Assembly: GCF_950097975.1 (NCBI RefSeq) | Contig: NZ_CATNHF010000001.1 | Span: 861,446-925,445, forward strand | Length of the DNA stretch: 64,000 nucleotides | Direction: 5' to 3' | From: Microbacterium sp. T2.11-28 | Lineage (GTDB): Bacteria > Actinomycetota > Actinomycetes > Actinomycetales > Microbacteriaceae | Part shown: positions 47,130-54,798 of the stretch, one piece after another | Position numbering within the stretch: position 1 is the first letter of the stretch | Layout of the letters: every line of letters starts with the position of its first letter | Notes under the pieces: model-generated | What the model was told of the DNA's origin: nothing | Database searches by the model: none | Seen by the model: only the letters and a program-made list of their open reading frames with translations | Made by a program: the position numbers and the translations under genes

Positions 47130-47423
47130 GGATAGAGCCTAGGCCGGGTGCGGGGAACGGGTGCGAGGCCGGACGCGTGGCGAAAGCAGGGCGGATCGAC
47201 CCCGGCCCGTCCCGCAGGGGTAGATCGCATCGATCGACCCTGCTTTCGGCACGGGAATAGGTCGGCGCGAGGTCCGGTTACACTGGTACAGCCGGGCCGC
47301 AGTAACCCCGGGCTCCATCTTTTGCCGCTTCGAGCGGCACCGCGCCGAGAGGCGTTCTGCGGCCCGGCATCTTCAGGCCCACCGCGAGCCCCGACCGGCG
47401 CACGTGCCGCGCGGCTCCGCGGG
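47130..47423. other. Intergenic region with a palindrome and a candidate structured RNA
   Basis: No protein gene is seen. CGAAAGCAGGG (47,181-47,191) pairs with CCCTGCTTTCG (47,238-47,248), an isolated palindrome. From 47,279 a -10-like TACACT is followed by a stable multi-stem structure described separately. Both flanking genes point left, so a plus-strand RNA here would be independent. Confidence 0.55.
47291..47368 (+). ncRNA. Candidate structured RNA with a 12-bp closing stem
   Basis: GCCGGGCCGCAG (47,291-47,302) pairs perfectly with CTGCGGCCCGGC (47,357-47,368). Inside lie two hairpins: GCCGCT-TCG-AGCGGC (47,324-47,338) and a CGCC-GAGA-GGCG stem at about 47,342-47,354, giving a three-way junction with a single-stranded TAACCCCGGGCTCCATCTTT. 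A -10-like TACACT at 47,279-47,284 would start transcription at the first stem base, but there is no good -35 box. It is not one of the RNA families I know; strand is assumed. Confidence 0.4.
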
Positions 47424-48062
47424 TCAGGTGAGCGAGTCCCGGCGCCACAGGGCGGCAGCGGCGGACAGGTCCTCGGCGTAGGTCGTCAGCCGCAGCGCGC
47501 GGGTCGTGAACGCGGTCGCCCGCTCGGGCTCGGTGCGGTCGTGGTCGTCGGCGAGGTCGGCGGCGCCCGCCGCCTCCACGCGGCAGAACGACGCCGCCCG
47601 CTCCAGCGCGACGGCGAAGTCGCCGCTGAACACCCCGCGCAGGATGGAGTCGCTGAGCGAGACCAGCTCGTCCGGTCCGGCGGGGGTCGGCGCACCGGCC
47701 ACCACATGGTCGGCGGTCGCCAGGCGCACCCGGCCCCGCTCGTACAGCAGCGCCGCGGATCGGGCGTCGTCGTGGACCATCAGCTGCAGCAGGTAGAGCC
47801 GCCACAGGGTGCCGGGCAGCGACTTCGCGGGCGCCCGCGACCAGAGCTCCGCGATCGTGTCGATCCCGTGCTCGTCGGTGAAGGCGATCAGACGGTCGAC
47901 GACCGCATCGGCCGGCTCCTCCCGCACCCGCGACAGGAGGGCCACCGCCGTGGCGTGCGCCACGCGCGACACCTCCGCGGGGTCCTCGGCGCTGAAGAGT
48001 CGGTCGAACAGCTCGGCGGGTCGCCGAACGGGCTTGTGGAAGGCGCGGGGGTCGTCGGACAT
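47424..48062 (-). CDS. Conserved hypothetical protein
   Basis: A 212-residue soluble, helix-rich protein with an acidic composition; no signal peptide, membrane span or known catalytic motif is visible. The N-terminus (RAFHKPVRRPAELFDRLFSAEDPAEV) is followed by a helical repeat-like region (VAHATAVALLSRV, VDRLIAFTDEHGIDTIAELWS) suggesting a HEAT/TPR-type scaffold. Homologues in Microbacteriaceae are sometimes annotated misleadingly as RNA polymerase subunit; nothing here supports that. ATG start, 25 bp from the anti-sigma factor gene, so it may share the sigK transcript. Confidence 0.65.
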   Translation of the reverse strand: MSDDPRAFHKPVRRPAELFDRLFSAEDPAEVSRVAHATAVALLSRVREEPADAVVDRLIAFTDEHGIDTIAELWSRAPAKSLPGTLWRLYLLQLMVHDDARSAALLYERGRVRLATADHVVAGAPTPAGPDELVSLSDSILRGVFSGDFAVALERAASFCRVEAAGAADLADDHDRTEPERATAFTTRALRLTTYAEDLSAAAALWRRDSLT

Positions 48063-48087
48063 CGCCTTCCAGGCTACCCGCGTGAGA

Positions 48088-49065
48088 TCACGCCTCGGCC
48101 GGGACGATCGCCACGATGGGATCGGTGGTCGGCGCCCCGTCGGGGGAACCGCCCTCCTGCTCGACCGTCACGGCCACGCCGTCGCCGGTCTGGATCTCGC
48201 CCGCGAGGAGGGCCGTCGCCTCACCGTCGGCCGAGTCGAAGGTGCCTGCGGAGACGGGCGTGCCGTCGCGCAGGAACCACATCTCGAACGTCCGGTCGGC
48301 CTCGATCTCGGGAAGCCCGGAGGCGACGATCACCGCTTCGCCCAGGGACGGCGACCAGTGGAGCGTCGCCTCGCCGCCGCCGCTGAGCTCGCTCGTGGCC
48401 TCCTGCGCGTCGGGCGCCGCCTCGATCTGGGCGAGCGTGGCGACCGCGGGGGGCGTGCGGAGGGCGTCGGTGACCGCGCCCACACCCCAGCCGATGCCGA
48501 CGAGGAGGGCGATCGAGGCGACGAGGGCGAACATGCCGCGCGTCCACGTGCGGCGCTGGATGGCCTGAACGATCTCGGTCGGCGGAGCTGCCGCACGCAG
48601 GGCGGCCTCTTCGGGTGCGGCCTTCTCGGGGATGGGCGGCGTCGCCGGTGCGTCCGCCTCGTCGGCCGCCACGGCGGCGCGCGGGAGGGCGACGGTGTCG
48701 TCAGCGGGGGCGGCGGCGCGAGGGAGGGCGACGGTGTCGTCCGCGAGGACGGCGGCCCGAGGGAGGGCGACGGTGTCGTCCGCGGCGGAGTCGTCGGCGG
48801 CCCGGTCGTCCGCGGGGGCCGAAGCCGCCACCGGCGACTCGGCATCGGCACGGATCAGGCGGAGCAGCTGCGAGCGCATCGCCAGCGGGGGCGCCACCGG
48901 GGCGACCGACTCGCCGAGGGTGGCGGCCGTCTCGAGGTCGGCGTCGACGATCCCCTGCCATTCGGGGTGCTCGCGCAGAGCCTCCTGGAAGGCGGCCTCG
49001 TCGTCGGGGGACAGTGCGCCGAGGGCGCGGCCTGCCGACAGGTCGGCGAAGTCCTGGATGTTCAT
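48088..49065 (-). CDS. rskA: Anti-sigma-K factor RskA-like membrane protein with a triplicated linker repeat
   Basis: A 325-residue single-span protein: cytoplasmic sigma-binding domain (1-75, no Cys zinc motif), linker, one membrane helix (about 177-197) and an extracytoplasmic RskA domain with FEMWFLRDG and related strands. The linker carries three perfect copies of DDTVALPRAA with a 13-residue period (96-134), unlike the usual family linker. The ATG overlaps the sigK stop (ATGA). It holds SigK at the membrane; regulated proteolysis would release it, as known for mycobacterial RskA. Confidence 0.88.
   Translation of the reverse strand: MNIQDFADLSAGRALGALSPDDEAAFQEALREHPEWQGIVDADLETAATLGESVAPVAPPLAMRSQLLRLIRADAESPVAASAPADDRAADDSAADDTVALPRAAVLADDTVALPRAAAPADDTVALPRAAVAADEADAPATPPIPEKAAPEEAALRAAAPPTEIVQAIQRRTWTRGMFALVASIALLVGIGWGVGAVTDALRTPPAVATLAQIEAAPDAQEATSELSGGGEATLHWSPSLGEAVIVASGLPEIEADRTFEMWFLRDGTPVSAGTFDSADGEATALLAGEIQTGDGVAVTVEQEGGSPDGAPTTDPIVAIVPAEA
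48683..48780. repeat. 39-bp in-frame tandem repeat in rskA
   Basis: The 20-bp core GGGAGGGCGACGGTGTCGTC recurs exactly at 48,683, 48,722 and 48,761 (period 39 bp), encoding three DDTVALPRAA units in the anti-sigma linker. Flanking bases vary slightly between units. Copy number could change by slippage without breaking the frame. Confidence 0.9.
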
Positions 49066-49661
49066 ACGGTCACCCCCATCTCGGTGCGCAGGCGCGACAG
49101 GCCGTCGCGCATTCGGGTCTTGATCGTTCCGAGCGGAGTCCCGCTCATGGCAGCGATCTCGCTCTGAGAGTAGCCGCCGAAGTAGGCGAGGGTCAGTGCT
49201 TCCCGCTGCAGCTCAGGCAGGGCCTGCAGCGCCCGGGCCACGCGCCGACTCTCGATGCGCAGCTCGACCTGTTCCTCCACTCCGGCGGCCGCGGTGTTCA
49301 GCTCCCGCATGCCGGCGCGCACGTCCCGTTCCCCGGCCGCTTGCGCGGACCGGACCCGGTCGACGGCCCGTCGGTGTGCGATCGTGAGAACCCACGACCT
49401 CCCTTGTCCTCTATTCGGAGCGAACGAGCCAGCGGATTGCCACACTTCGAGGAAGACCTCCTGCAGCACTTCCTCGCTCTGCGCGCGGTCCACGAGCACG
49501 CGCAGGATCAGGCCGAACACGCGGGAGGAGAGCATGTCGTAGAGGCTGCCGAAGGCGCTCTCGTCACGGTCGGCGATGCGCATGAGCAGCTCCGCCACGC
49601 GATCGGCGCTCTCGCCGTCCTCGCGCACTTCCACCCCGTCGATGACCATCTCGACAAGCAT
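49062..49661 (-). CDS. sigK: ECF sigma factor SigK
   Basis: A 199-residue group 4 sigma factor. Region 2 includes the polymerase-contact and -10 recognition helices (VFGLILRVLVDRAQSEEVLQEVFLEVWQ); region 4 has the -35 helix-turn-helix YSQSEIAAMSGTPLGTIKTRM. GAGGAG precedes the ATG by 7 bp. It forms a coupled pair with rskA, downstream of dipZ. Probable targets are the two promoters at 51,453-51,533 with CCATCC/CAATCC -35 boxes. A 34-bp gap to dipZ allows readthrough and thus autoregulation. Confidence 0.9.
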   Translation of the reverse strand: MLVEMVIDGVEVREDGESADRVAELLMRIADRDESAFGSLYDMLSSRVFGLILRVLVDRAQSEEVLQEVFLEVWQSAGSFAPNRGQGRSWVLTIAHRRAVDRVRSAQAAGERDVRAGMRELNTAAAGVEEQVELRIESRRVARALQALPELQREALTLAYFGGYSQSEIAAMSGTPLGTIKTRMRDGLSRLRTEMGVTV

Positions 49662-49694
49662 GCACCATCTCCTCGATCAACTCCGAACCCTTGC

Positions 49695-51429
49695 TCATCC
49701 GAACGTGAATGAGTAGACCTCGACTCCGGCGGGCACCTCGAGCGTGATGACGCCCTCGCGGGCATCGCCGGGCTCCAGCACCGCGTAGGAGCGCGGGGTG
49801 CCGCCCACGTCGATCGTCGACGTCTCGCCGTCGACGTCGGCGGTGATCGTCCCTTCGCCCGCCGCCACGATGCGGACCTCGGACGCGCGGTACGTCAGGC
49901 GCACCCGGGCCTCGTCGCCCGTCGGGGTCACGAACTGGGTCTGCACTTTCCATCCGCCGTCGAGCGCGAAGGTGTCCGGCGCCTGGTCGGCCGGGAACGC
50001 GAAGGTGTCCTCGCCCTGGCCGTACGCGTCGGGACCGGCGAAGTTGCGGTCCTTCGACGAGCCGAGGAACGTCTCGGGCGTCGTCGATCCGACGTCCGGC
50101 GTCGTGTCGTCCACATCGGTCGCGGCCGGGAGCGAGACGCCCGGGTCGGCGTCTTCGAGCAGCTCGCGGATCATCTTCTCGGTCGCCGCGTAGTTCCCCT
50201 CACCGAACGAGATGTGGCGGACGGTGCCCGACGCATCGATCAGGTAGTGGGCCGGCCAGTACCGGTTGCGGTAGTTCGTCCACGTCGACAGGTTGTTGTC
50301 GAGCGCGACCGGGTAAGTGATCCCGAAGTCGCGGGCGCCGGCCTCGACGTTCGCGGCGTCCTTCTCGAACGCGTACTCGGGCGAGTGGATGCCGATGACC
50401 TGCAGCCCCGCATCGCGATAGGCCTCGTCCCACGCGACGACATGCGGGATCGAGCGCTGGCAGTTGATGCAGGAGTAGGCCCAGAAGTCGATGAGCACGA
50501 CCTCGCCGCGCAGCTCGGCGAGGTCGATGCCCTCGCCGCCGGGCGTGTTCAGCCACTTCTCGATGCCCTTGATCGACGGCGCCGTGCCGCACGACTCCAG
50601 CTCGTCGGCGCCGTTCGTGCACTTGTCCAGGTCGCGGTTCTCGTCGTTCACGAGACCGCCGAGCCCCAGCGCCTCCGCGGCCTGCTCGTTGTCGGTCAGG
50701 TCGCGCTGCAGCTGCGCGGTGTAGTCGGGCAGCAGTCGCTGCAGCGCCTGCGGCACGTTGAAGACCAGGCCGACGGCGAGCGCCAGCATCGCGACGCCCG
50801 CGGCGATCCGGAGGCCTCGCTCGCGCTTGCGGAAGGCGCGGATCCGCTCGACCAGTCCCCGACCGGCCAGCGCGAACACCAGCAGCGGGATCGCGACGCC
50901 GATCGCGAAGGATGCCGTGAGCAGCACCGTGTCGGCGCCGATGCGCCCGGTCGCGCCGGCGACGATGATGGCGGCGAGCACCGGACCCGCGCACGGGACG
51001 AAGACGGCGCCCAGCGCGAGGCCCACCCCGAATCCGCTCCCCCGGTTCTGCACCTCGCGGCGCGGCAGCCACTGGAACGGCTTCTCGAGGATCTGCTCGA
51101 ACCGAGGGATGAGGAGGCCGACGCCGATCACCACCAGCACGGCGATGCCGACCCAGCGGATGATGTCCTGCGGCAGGTTCAGCAGACCGAGGATCAGCGA
51201 GCCGACGAGCGTGACGAGGGTGAAGCTCACCACGAGGCCCAGGATCACGAGATACGGGCGGCTGCGGCGCGCCGGGAGCGGACCGTCGTCGGCCGAGGCG
51301 CCGTCGCCCTTGTCGAACCGGGCGGACTGCGCGCCGCCCGTGAGGAAGATGACCGGGAGCACGGGCAGGATGCACGGCGAGATGCCCGTGATCAGTCCCC
51401 CCCAGCAGGCCGATGATGATCAGATCCAT
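49695..51429 (-). pseudogene. dipZ: dipZ: CcdA-thioredoxin fusion protein with a frameshift in a G7 run
   Basis: Product: a CcdA-type membrane redox domain joined to a TlpA-like thioredoxin (SCINC active site) and the DipZ C-terminal beta domain, which passes electrons to exported thiols. Reading from the ATG at 51,429 gives [11 protein letters not shown] and then leaves frame at a run of seven G (plus-strand C 51,397-51,403). Removing one G restores GLITGISPCILPVLPVIF, including the first catalytic Cys, and a 577-residue protein. As written, only a shorter product from an internal ATG at 51,362 is possible. It could be a homopolymer sequencing error, a phase-variable tract or a real lesion. 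Confidence 0.85.
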
Positions 51430-51452
51430 GTTCTCCCTCTTTCGTCGGGAGT

Positions 51453-51480
51453 CATTCGTGGGCGAGCGCGCATCGGATTG
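51453..51480 (-). promoter_or_regulatory. SigK-type promoter of dipZ
   Basis: On the minus strand CAATCC, exactly 16 bp, CGAATG, matching the CCATCC-N16-CGAATA form of mycobacterial SigK promoters as recalled. Start would be about 17 bp before the dipZ ATG. It is a mirror of the promoter for the MPT83-like gene. Confidence 0.6.
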
Positions 51481-51505
51481 ATTCCGACGGTGTTCGCAGT
51501 TCTTC

Positions 51506-51533
51506 CCATCCGATCTCGACAGGGCTCCGAAGA
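51506..51533 (+). promoter_or_regulatory. SigK-type promoter of the MPT83-like gene
   Basis: CCATCC (51,506-51,511), exactly 16 bp, CGAAGA (51,528-51,533). The -35 is a perfect match to the SigK motif and the spacer agrees with the dipZ promoter on the other strand. The ATG follows 48 bp downstream with CGGAGAA as ribosome binding site. Confidence 0.65.
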
Positions 51534-51581
51534 ACCCCTGAAGCCGCCAGAGGAGGCGGCCCTGAGAAACGGAGAAAAGCC

Positions 51582-52235
51582 ATGCTCAGCACCAAGAAGA
51601 CCACCGCAGCCCTCGCCCTCACCTTCGCCGCGGCGTTCGCGCTGGCCGGTTGTTCCATGGGCGGAACCACCGCAGAGGAGTCCACGGCTCCGGAGCCCTC
51701 GATGAGCGAGAGCGCCCCCGCCATGGAGAACGACCCCGCCGCCAACCTCGTGGGCCCCGGCTGCGCCGACTACGCCGAGGCCGTTCCGGACGGTGCCGGC
51801 TCGGTTCAGGGCATGTCGCAGGACCCGGTCGCCGTCGCGGCGTCCAACAACCCGCTCCTGACGACGCTCGTCTCGGCCGTCAGCGGCCAGCTGAACCCCG
51901 ACGTCAACCTCGTCGACACCCTCAACGGTGACGAGTTCACCGTCTTCGCGCCGGTCGACGACGCCTTCGCCAAGATCGACGCCGACACCATCGAGGTCCT
52001 CAAGACCGACAGCGACCTGCTGAGCTCGATCCTCACCTACCACGTCGTCCCCGGCCAGATCGAGCCCGCCGACATCGCCGGCATGCACACCACGGTCAAC
52101 GGCGCCGACGTCGAGGTCACCGGCTCGGGCGACGCGCTCATGGTCAACGACGCCAGCGTCATCTGCGGTGGCGTGCAGACCGCCAACGCGACCGTCTACC
52201 TCATCGACACGGTGCTGATGCCGCCGACCGAGTGA
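51582..52235 (+). CDS. mpt83: MPT70/MPT83-like fasciclin-domain lipoprotein
   Basis: A 217-residue cell-surface lipoprotein. Signal peptide with lipobox LAGC (Cys24), an acidic Ser/Pro/Glu-rich linker, then one FAS1 domain (about 75-217). It matches mycobacterial MPT83/MPT70 strongly: [63 protein letters not shown] and [21 protein letters not shown], including the two conserved Cys. Such proteins are SigK-dependent in mycobacteria. It is divergent from dipZ under a SigK-type promoter. Confidence 0.9.
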   Translation: MLSTKKTTAALALTFAAAFALAGCSMGGTTAEESTAPEPSMSESAPAMENDPAANLVGPGCADYAEAVPDGAGSVQGMSQDPVAVAASNNPLLTTLVSAVSGQLNPDVNLVDTLNGDEFTVFAPVDDAFAKIDADTIEVLKTDSDLLSSILTYHVVPGQIEPADIAGMHTTVNGADVEVTGSGDALMVNDASVICGGVQTANATVYLIDTVLMPPTE

Positions 52236-52281
52236 TCCCGCTTCCCGTTCCGGTATCGGGGATTTTCGGACGGTGAGCACG

Positions 52282-52320
52282 ACGGCACCCGCTGGAGCGC
52301 AGAGCTTCGGCGGGTGCCGT
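52282..52320. terminator. Hairpin after the MPT83-like gene
   Basis: ACGGCACCCGC (52,282-52,292) and GCGGGTGCCGT (52,310-52,320), an 11-bp stem with a 17-nt loop, followed by TTCGTGT. Probably ends the MPT83-like transcript before the tRNA gene. Confidence 0.6.
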
Positions 52321-52354
52321 TCGTGTGCGGTGAGGTCGGTAGGCTGGATCCCGA

Positions 52355-52427
52355 GGGCCTCTAGCTCAGTCGGTAGAGCATCGGACTTTTAATCCGCGGG
52401 TCGTGGGTTCGAGCCCCACGGGGCCCA
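52355..52427 (+). tRNA. tRNA-Lys (anticodon TTT)
   Basis: A 73-nt cloverleaf: acceptor GGGCCTC with GGGGCCC, D arm GCTC...GAGC, anticodon arm with TTT at 52,388-52,390, T arm GTGGG-TTCGAGC-CCCAC. The CCA end is not encoded (ACC follows). The gene reads codons AAA and AAG. Confidence 0.97.
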
Positions 52428-52561
52428 CCTGTCAGACACGAGATCACGTCGTAGTGTCGTATTCGCGGCTCGCCGTTCGTTGCATCGGTAGGCGGTTCGA
52501 AACGGATCGCTGCGACCGACGCGCCATGCGGCGGCCGCCATCTCGACAAGAGGAGACGACA

Positions 52562-52948
52562 GTGCCGAACTACCTGATCGCGTTCAACGACGAGTGGGTT
52601 CCGCCGCAGACCGCCGAGCAGCTCCAGAGCAAGAGCCAGGCGTCGATGGCGGTGCTCGAGGAGATGAAGCAGGCGGGAGTGTTCGTCTTCGCCGACGGCG
52701 GCATCGACGCGTCGACGGCACTGTTCAGCGTGGAGCTGGCCGACGGCGAGCCGGTGTTCACCGACGGCCCGTACACCGAGACGAAGGAGCACCTCGGCGG
52801 GTTCACCGTGATCGACGTGCCCACCGACGACGACGCACGCCACTGGGCCGGGCGCCTGGCGGCCTCCCTCGACTGGCCGCAGGAGGTGCATCGCTTCCCG
52901 AGCGGCGTGGTGGAGATCATCGACCGGCAGACCCCCGAGGCCGGGTGA
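52562..52948 (+). CDS. YCII-related DGPF-domain protein
   Basis: A 128-residue protein of the YCII/DGPF fold, recognised by DGPYTETKEHLGGF and the C-terminal EVHRFPSGVVEI. Members of this family accompany ECF42-type sigma factors. GTG start with GAGGAG 6 bp upstream. Its stop overlaps the sigma factor start (GTGA), so the two are translated together. The biochemical activity is not established. A start at an upstream in-frame codon would lie in the tRNA flank and is unlikely. Confidence 0.85.
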   Translation: MPNYLIAFNDEWVPPQTAEQLQSKSQASMAVLEEMKQAGVFVFADGGIDASTALFSVELADGEPVFTDGPYTETKEHLGGFTVIDVPTDDDARHWAGRLAASLDWPQEVHRFPSGVVEIIDRQTPEAG

Positions 52949-54189
52949 CCGCTTCTCCCGCCTCACACGGGATCACCCGCGCGCACCGCGAGGAGTGGGC
53001 GCGGGTGGTGGCGGGTCTTGCCCGTCGCTTCGGCGACCTGGAGCTCGCCGAAGACGCTGCAGCCGACGCGTTCGTCGCCGCCGTCGAGCTCTGGCCACGC
53101 GACGGCGTGCCGCCGAACCCGGGAGCCTGGCTCACCACCACCGCCACTCGCAAGGCGATCGATCGAGTGCGGCGGGAGTCTCAGCGCGGTCGCAAGCACG
53201 ACGAGGCGCAGATGCTGGTCGATGACGATCCTCCCCCACCGATCGGCGCCGTGGACGACGACCGGCTCCGACTGCTGTTCATCTGCTGCCACCCCGCGCT
53301 GAAGATGTCGGCGCGGGTCGCCCTGACACTGCGGATGGTCGGCGGACTCACGGTCGCCGAGATCGCCCGGGCGTTCTTCGTGCCGACGACCACGATGGCC
53401 CGGCGCATCACCCGCGCCAAACGCACTCTCGCCACCGCGCGCGTCCCGTTCCGGATGCCGTCGGCGGACGACGTGCGGGAGCGGCTGGCGGGGGTGCTCG
53501 CCGTGGTCTTCCTGATCTTCAACGAGGGCTACCTGTCGACCTCCGGTGACGACGCGATGAGGGTCGAGCTGAGCGAGGAGGCGATCCGCCTGGCGCGCCT
53601 GCTGCGAGAGCTCCTCCCTGAAGAGGGCGAGGTCGCGGGGCTCCTCGCACTGACGCTGCTCATCGACGCGCGCCGCGCCGCGCGCGTGTCGCCCGACGGC
53701 GAACTGGTGACCCTTGCAGAGCAGGACCGCAGCCTCTGGAATCGGGAGCGCATCGCCGAGGGGCACGCGATCGTGCACGAGCGGATCGCCGCGGTCGCCG
53801 ACGGCTCCGCGTCGCCCGGTCGCTACCAGCTGCTGGCGGCGATCAACGCCGTGCACACCGATGCTGCGTCGGCCGGAAAGACCGACTGGCGGCAGGTCGT
53901 CGCCCTGTACGACAGGCTGCTCACCGTCGATGCCTCGCCGATCGTCAGACTGAACCGCGCCGTCGCGGCCGCCGAGCTCCACGGGGCCGCCGAGGCCCTG
54001 GAGGAGGTCACGCGACTCGCCGACGTGCTGTCGGGCTACCACGCCTTCCACGCCGCACGGGCCGATCTGCTGCGCCGTGTCGACCGCGTCGACGACGCAC
54101 GGCGAGCCTACGACCGCGCCATCGCCCTCGCCGGCAATCCCGCCGAACGCGCCTACCTCTCGCGTCGCCGCGACGACCTCCCCGGTTGA
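52945..54189 (+). CDS. ECF42-type RNA polymerase sigma factor with long C-terminal helical domain
   Basis: A 414-residue sigma factor. Regions 2 and 4 are in the first about 185 residues (ELAEDAAADAFVAAVELW; LTVAEIARAFFVPTTTMARRITRAKRTL). The remaining about 225 residues form a TPR-like helical domain with FNEGYLSTSGDD, NRERIAEGH and GRYQLLAAINAVH, typical of ECF42. No classical anti-sigma factor is present; in this group the C-terminal extension is thought to regulate activity. It overlaps the DGPF gene by 4 bp. Confidence 0.88.
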   Translation: MTASPASHGITRAHREEWARVVAGLARRFGDLELAEDAAADAFVAAVELWPRDGVPPNPGAWLTTTATRKAIDRVRRESQRGRKHDEAQMLVDDDPPPPIGAVDDDRLRLLFICCHPALKMSARVALTLRMVGGLTVAEIARAFFVPTTTMARRITRAKRTLATARVPFRMPSADDVRERLAGVLAVVFLIFNEGYLSTSGDDAMRVELSEEAIRLARLLRELLPEEGEVAGLLALTLLIDARRAARVSPDGELVTLAEQDRSLWNRERIAEGHAIVHERIAAVADGSASPGRYQLLAAINAVHTDAASAGKTDWRQVVALYDRLLTVDASPIVRLNRAVAAAELHGAAEALEEVTRLADVLSGYHAFHAARADLLRRVDRVDDARRAYDRAIALAGNPAERAYLSRRRDDLPG

Positions 54190-54240
54190 GGACGGACGGG
54201 CGAGAGCACGGTCGCCGTTCCTCCGGGTGAGGATGGATGT

Positions 54241-54717
54241 GTGGATTCTGCTGCAGCACGCTTCATCGACCACACGCTGCGGTCCGAGGCGTCGGAGTGG
54301 CGCACGTGGGCGGACGGCGATGCGTCCGTCGGTGGACTGTCGGTGTACGGCGCCTCGATCGGTGCGATCCGAGGCACTGTTCGAGACGCGCTGCGTCGGC
54401 ATCGGGATCTTCCGCACGACGACATCACGGCGCTTGCGTCGGAACTGTGGGCGGTTCCGGTTTTCGAGCGCCGCCTAGCGGCGATCGTGCTGCTGCAGAG
54501 TGAGATCGGCGCCCTGACCGGGAACGACCTCACCCGCATCGAGGGGTTCCTCCGCGACGCGCGGATCCCACAGCTCATCGAGCCGCTCACTCTCGATGTC
54601 GTCCAGCCTCTGCTTCGCCGGCTGACGGGACCGGAGGCCGACCGAGCGCACCGCATCGTCACTCGATGGGCGGCGTCGAGTGTCGACGGACTGCGCGCCG
54701 CCGCCGCACTGCTGTGA
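54241..54717 (+). CDS. Short AlkD-like (HEAT-repeat) protein
   Basis: A 158-residue helical protein resembling DNA-alkylation-repair AlkD family: YGASIGAIRGTVRDALRR and the DDITALASELWAVPVFERRLAAIVLL segment match the first three HEAT repeats. AlkD proteins are about 230 residues, so the last repeats, including much of the DNA-binding groove, are absent. GTG start; the frame ends naturally, so this is a short form or a C-terminal deletion. It lies 51 bp after the sigma factor gene, perhaps read from the same transcript. Confidence 0.6.
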   Translation: MDSAAARFIDHTLRSEASEWRTWADGDASVGGLSVYGASIGAIRGTVRDALRRHRDLPHDDITALASELWAVPVFERRLAAIVLLQSEIGALTGNDLTRIEGFLRDARIPQLIEPLTLDVVQPLLRRLTGPEADRAHRIVTRWAASSVDGLRAAAALL

Positions 54718-54798
54718 GCCCGCGCGGTGCGACCTCCCCCGCATAGCGGTGGCACCCAGGGCGGAGTACGGTTCGAGCATCGACCGCGGGAGACGCAG

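Noticed and set aside
47291..47368. Assignment of the structured element to 6C RNA, tmRNA, SRP RNA or a known riboswitch
   Set aside because: None of the defining features, such as C-rich loops, tag peptide frame or the SRP GGAA-type loop, is visible.
47424..48062. RNA polymerase beta-like subunit, a name sometimes given to similar proteins
   Set aside because: No RNA polymerase motif and a size unlike any subunit; left as hypothetical.
49695..51429. dipZ as two separate genes
   Set aside because: The first frame gives only the N-terminal [11 protein letters not shown] before losing sense; removing one G restores a continuous conserved sequence.
54241..54717. Calling the AlkD-like gene a functional glycosylase
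   Set aside because: Too short, with the C-terminal repeats missing; only the fold resemblance is supported.
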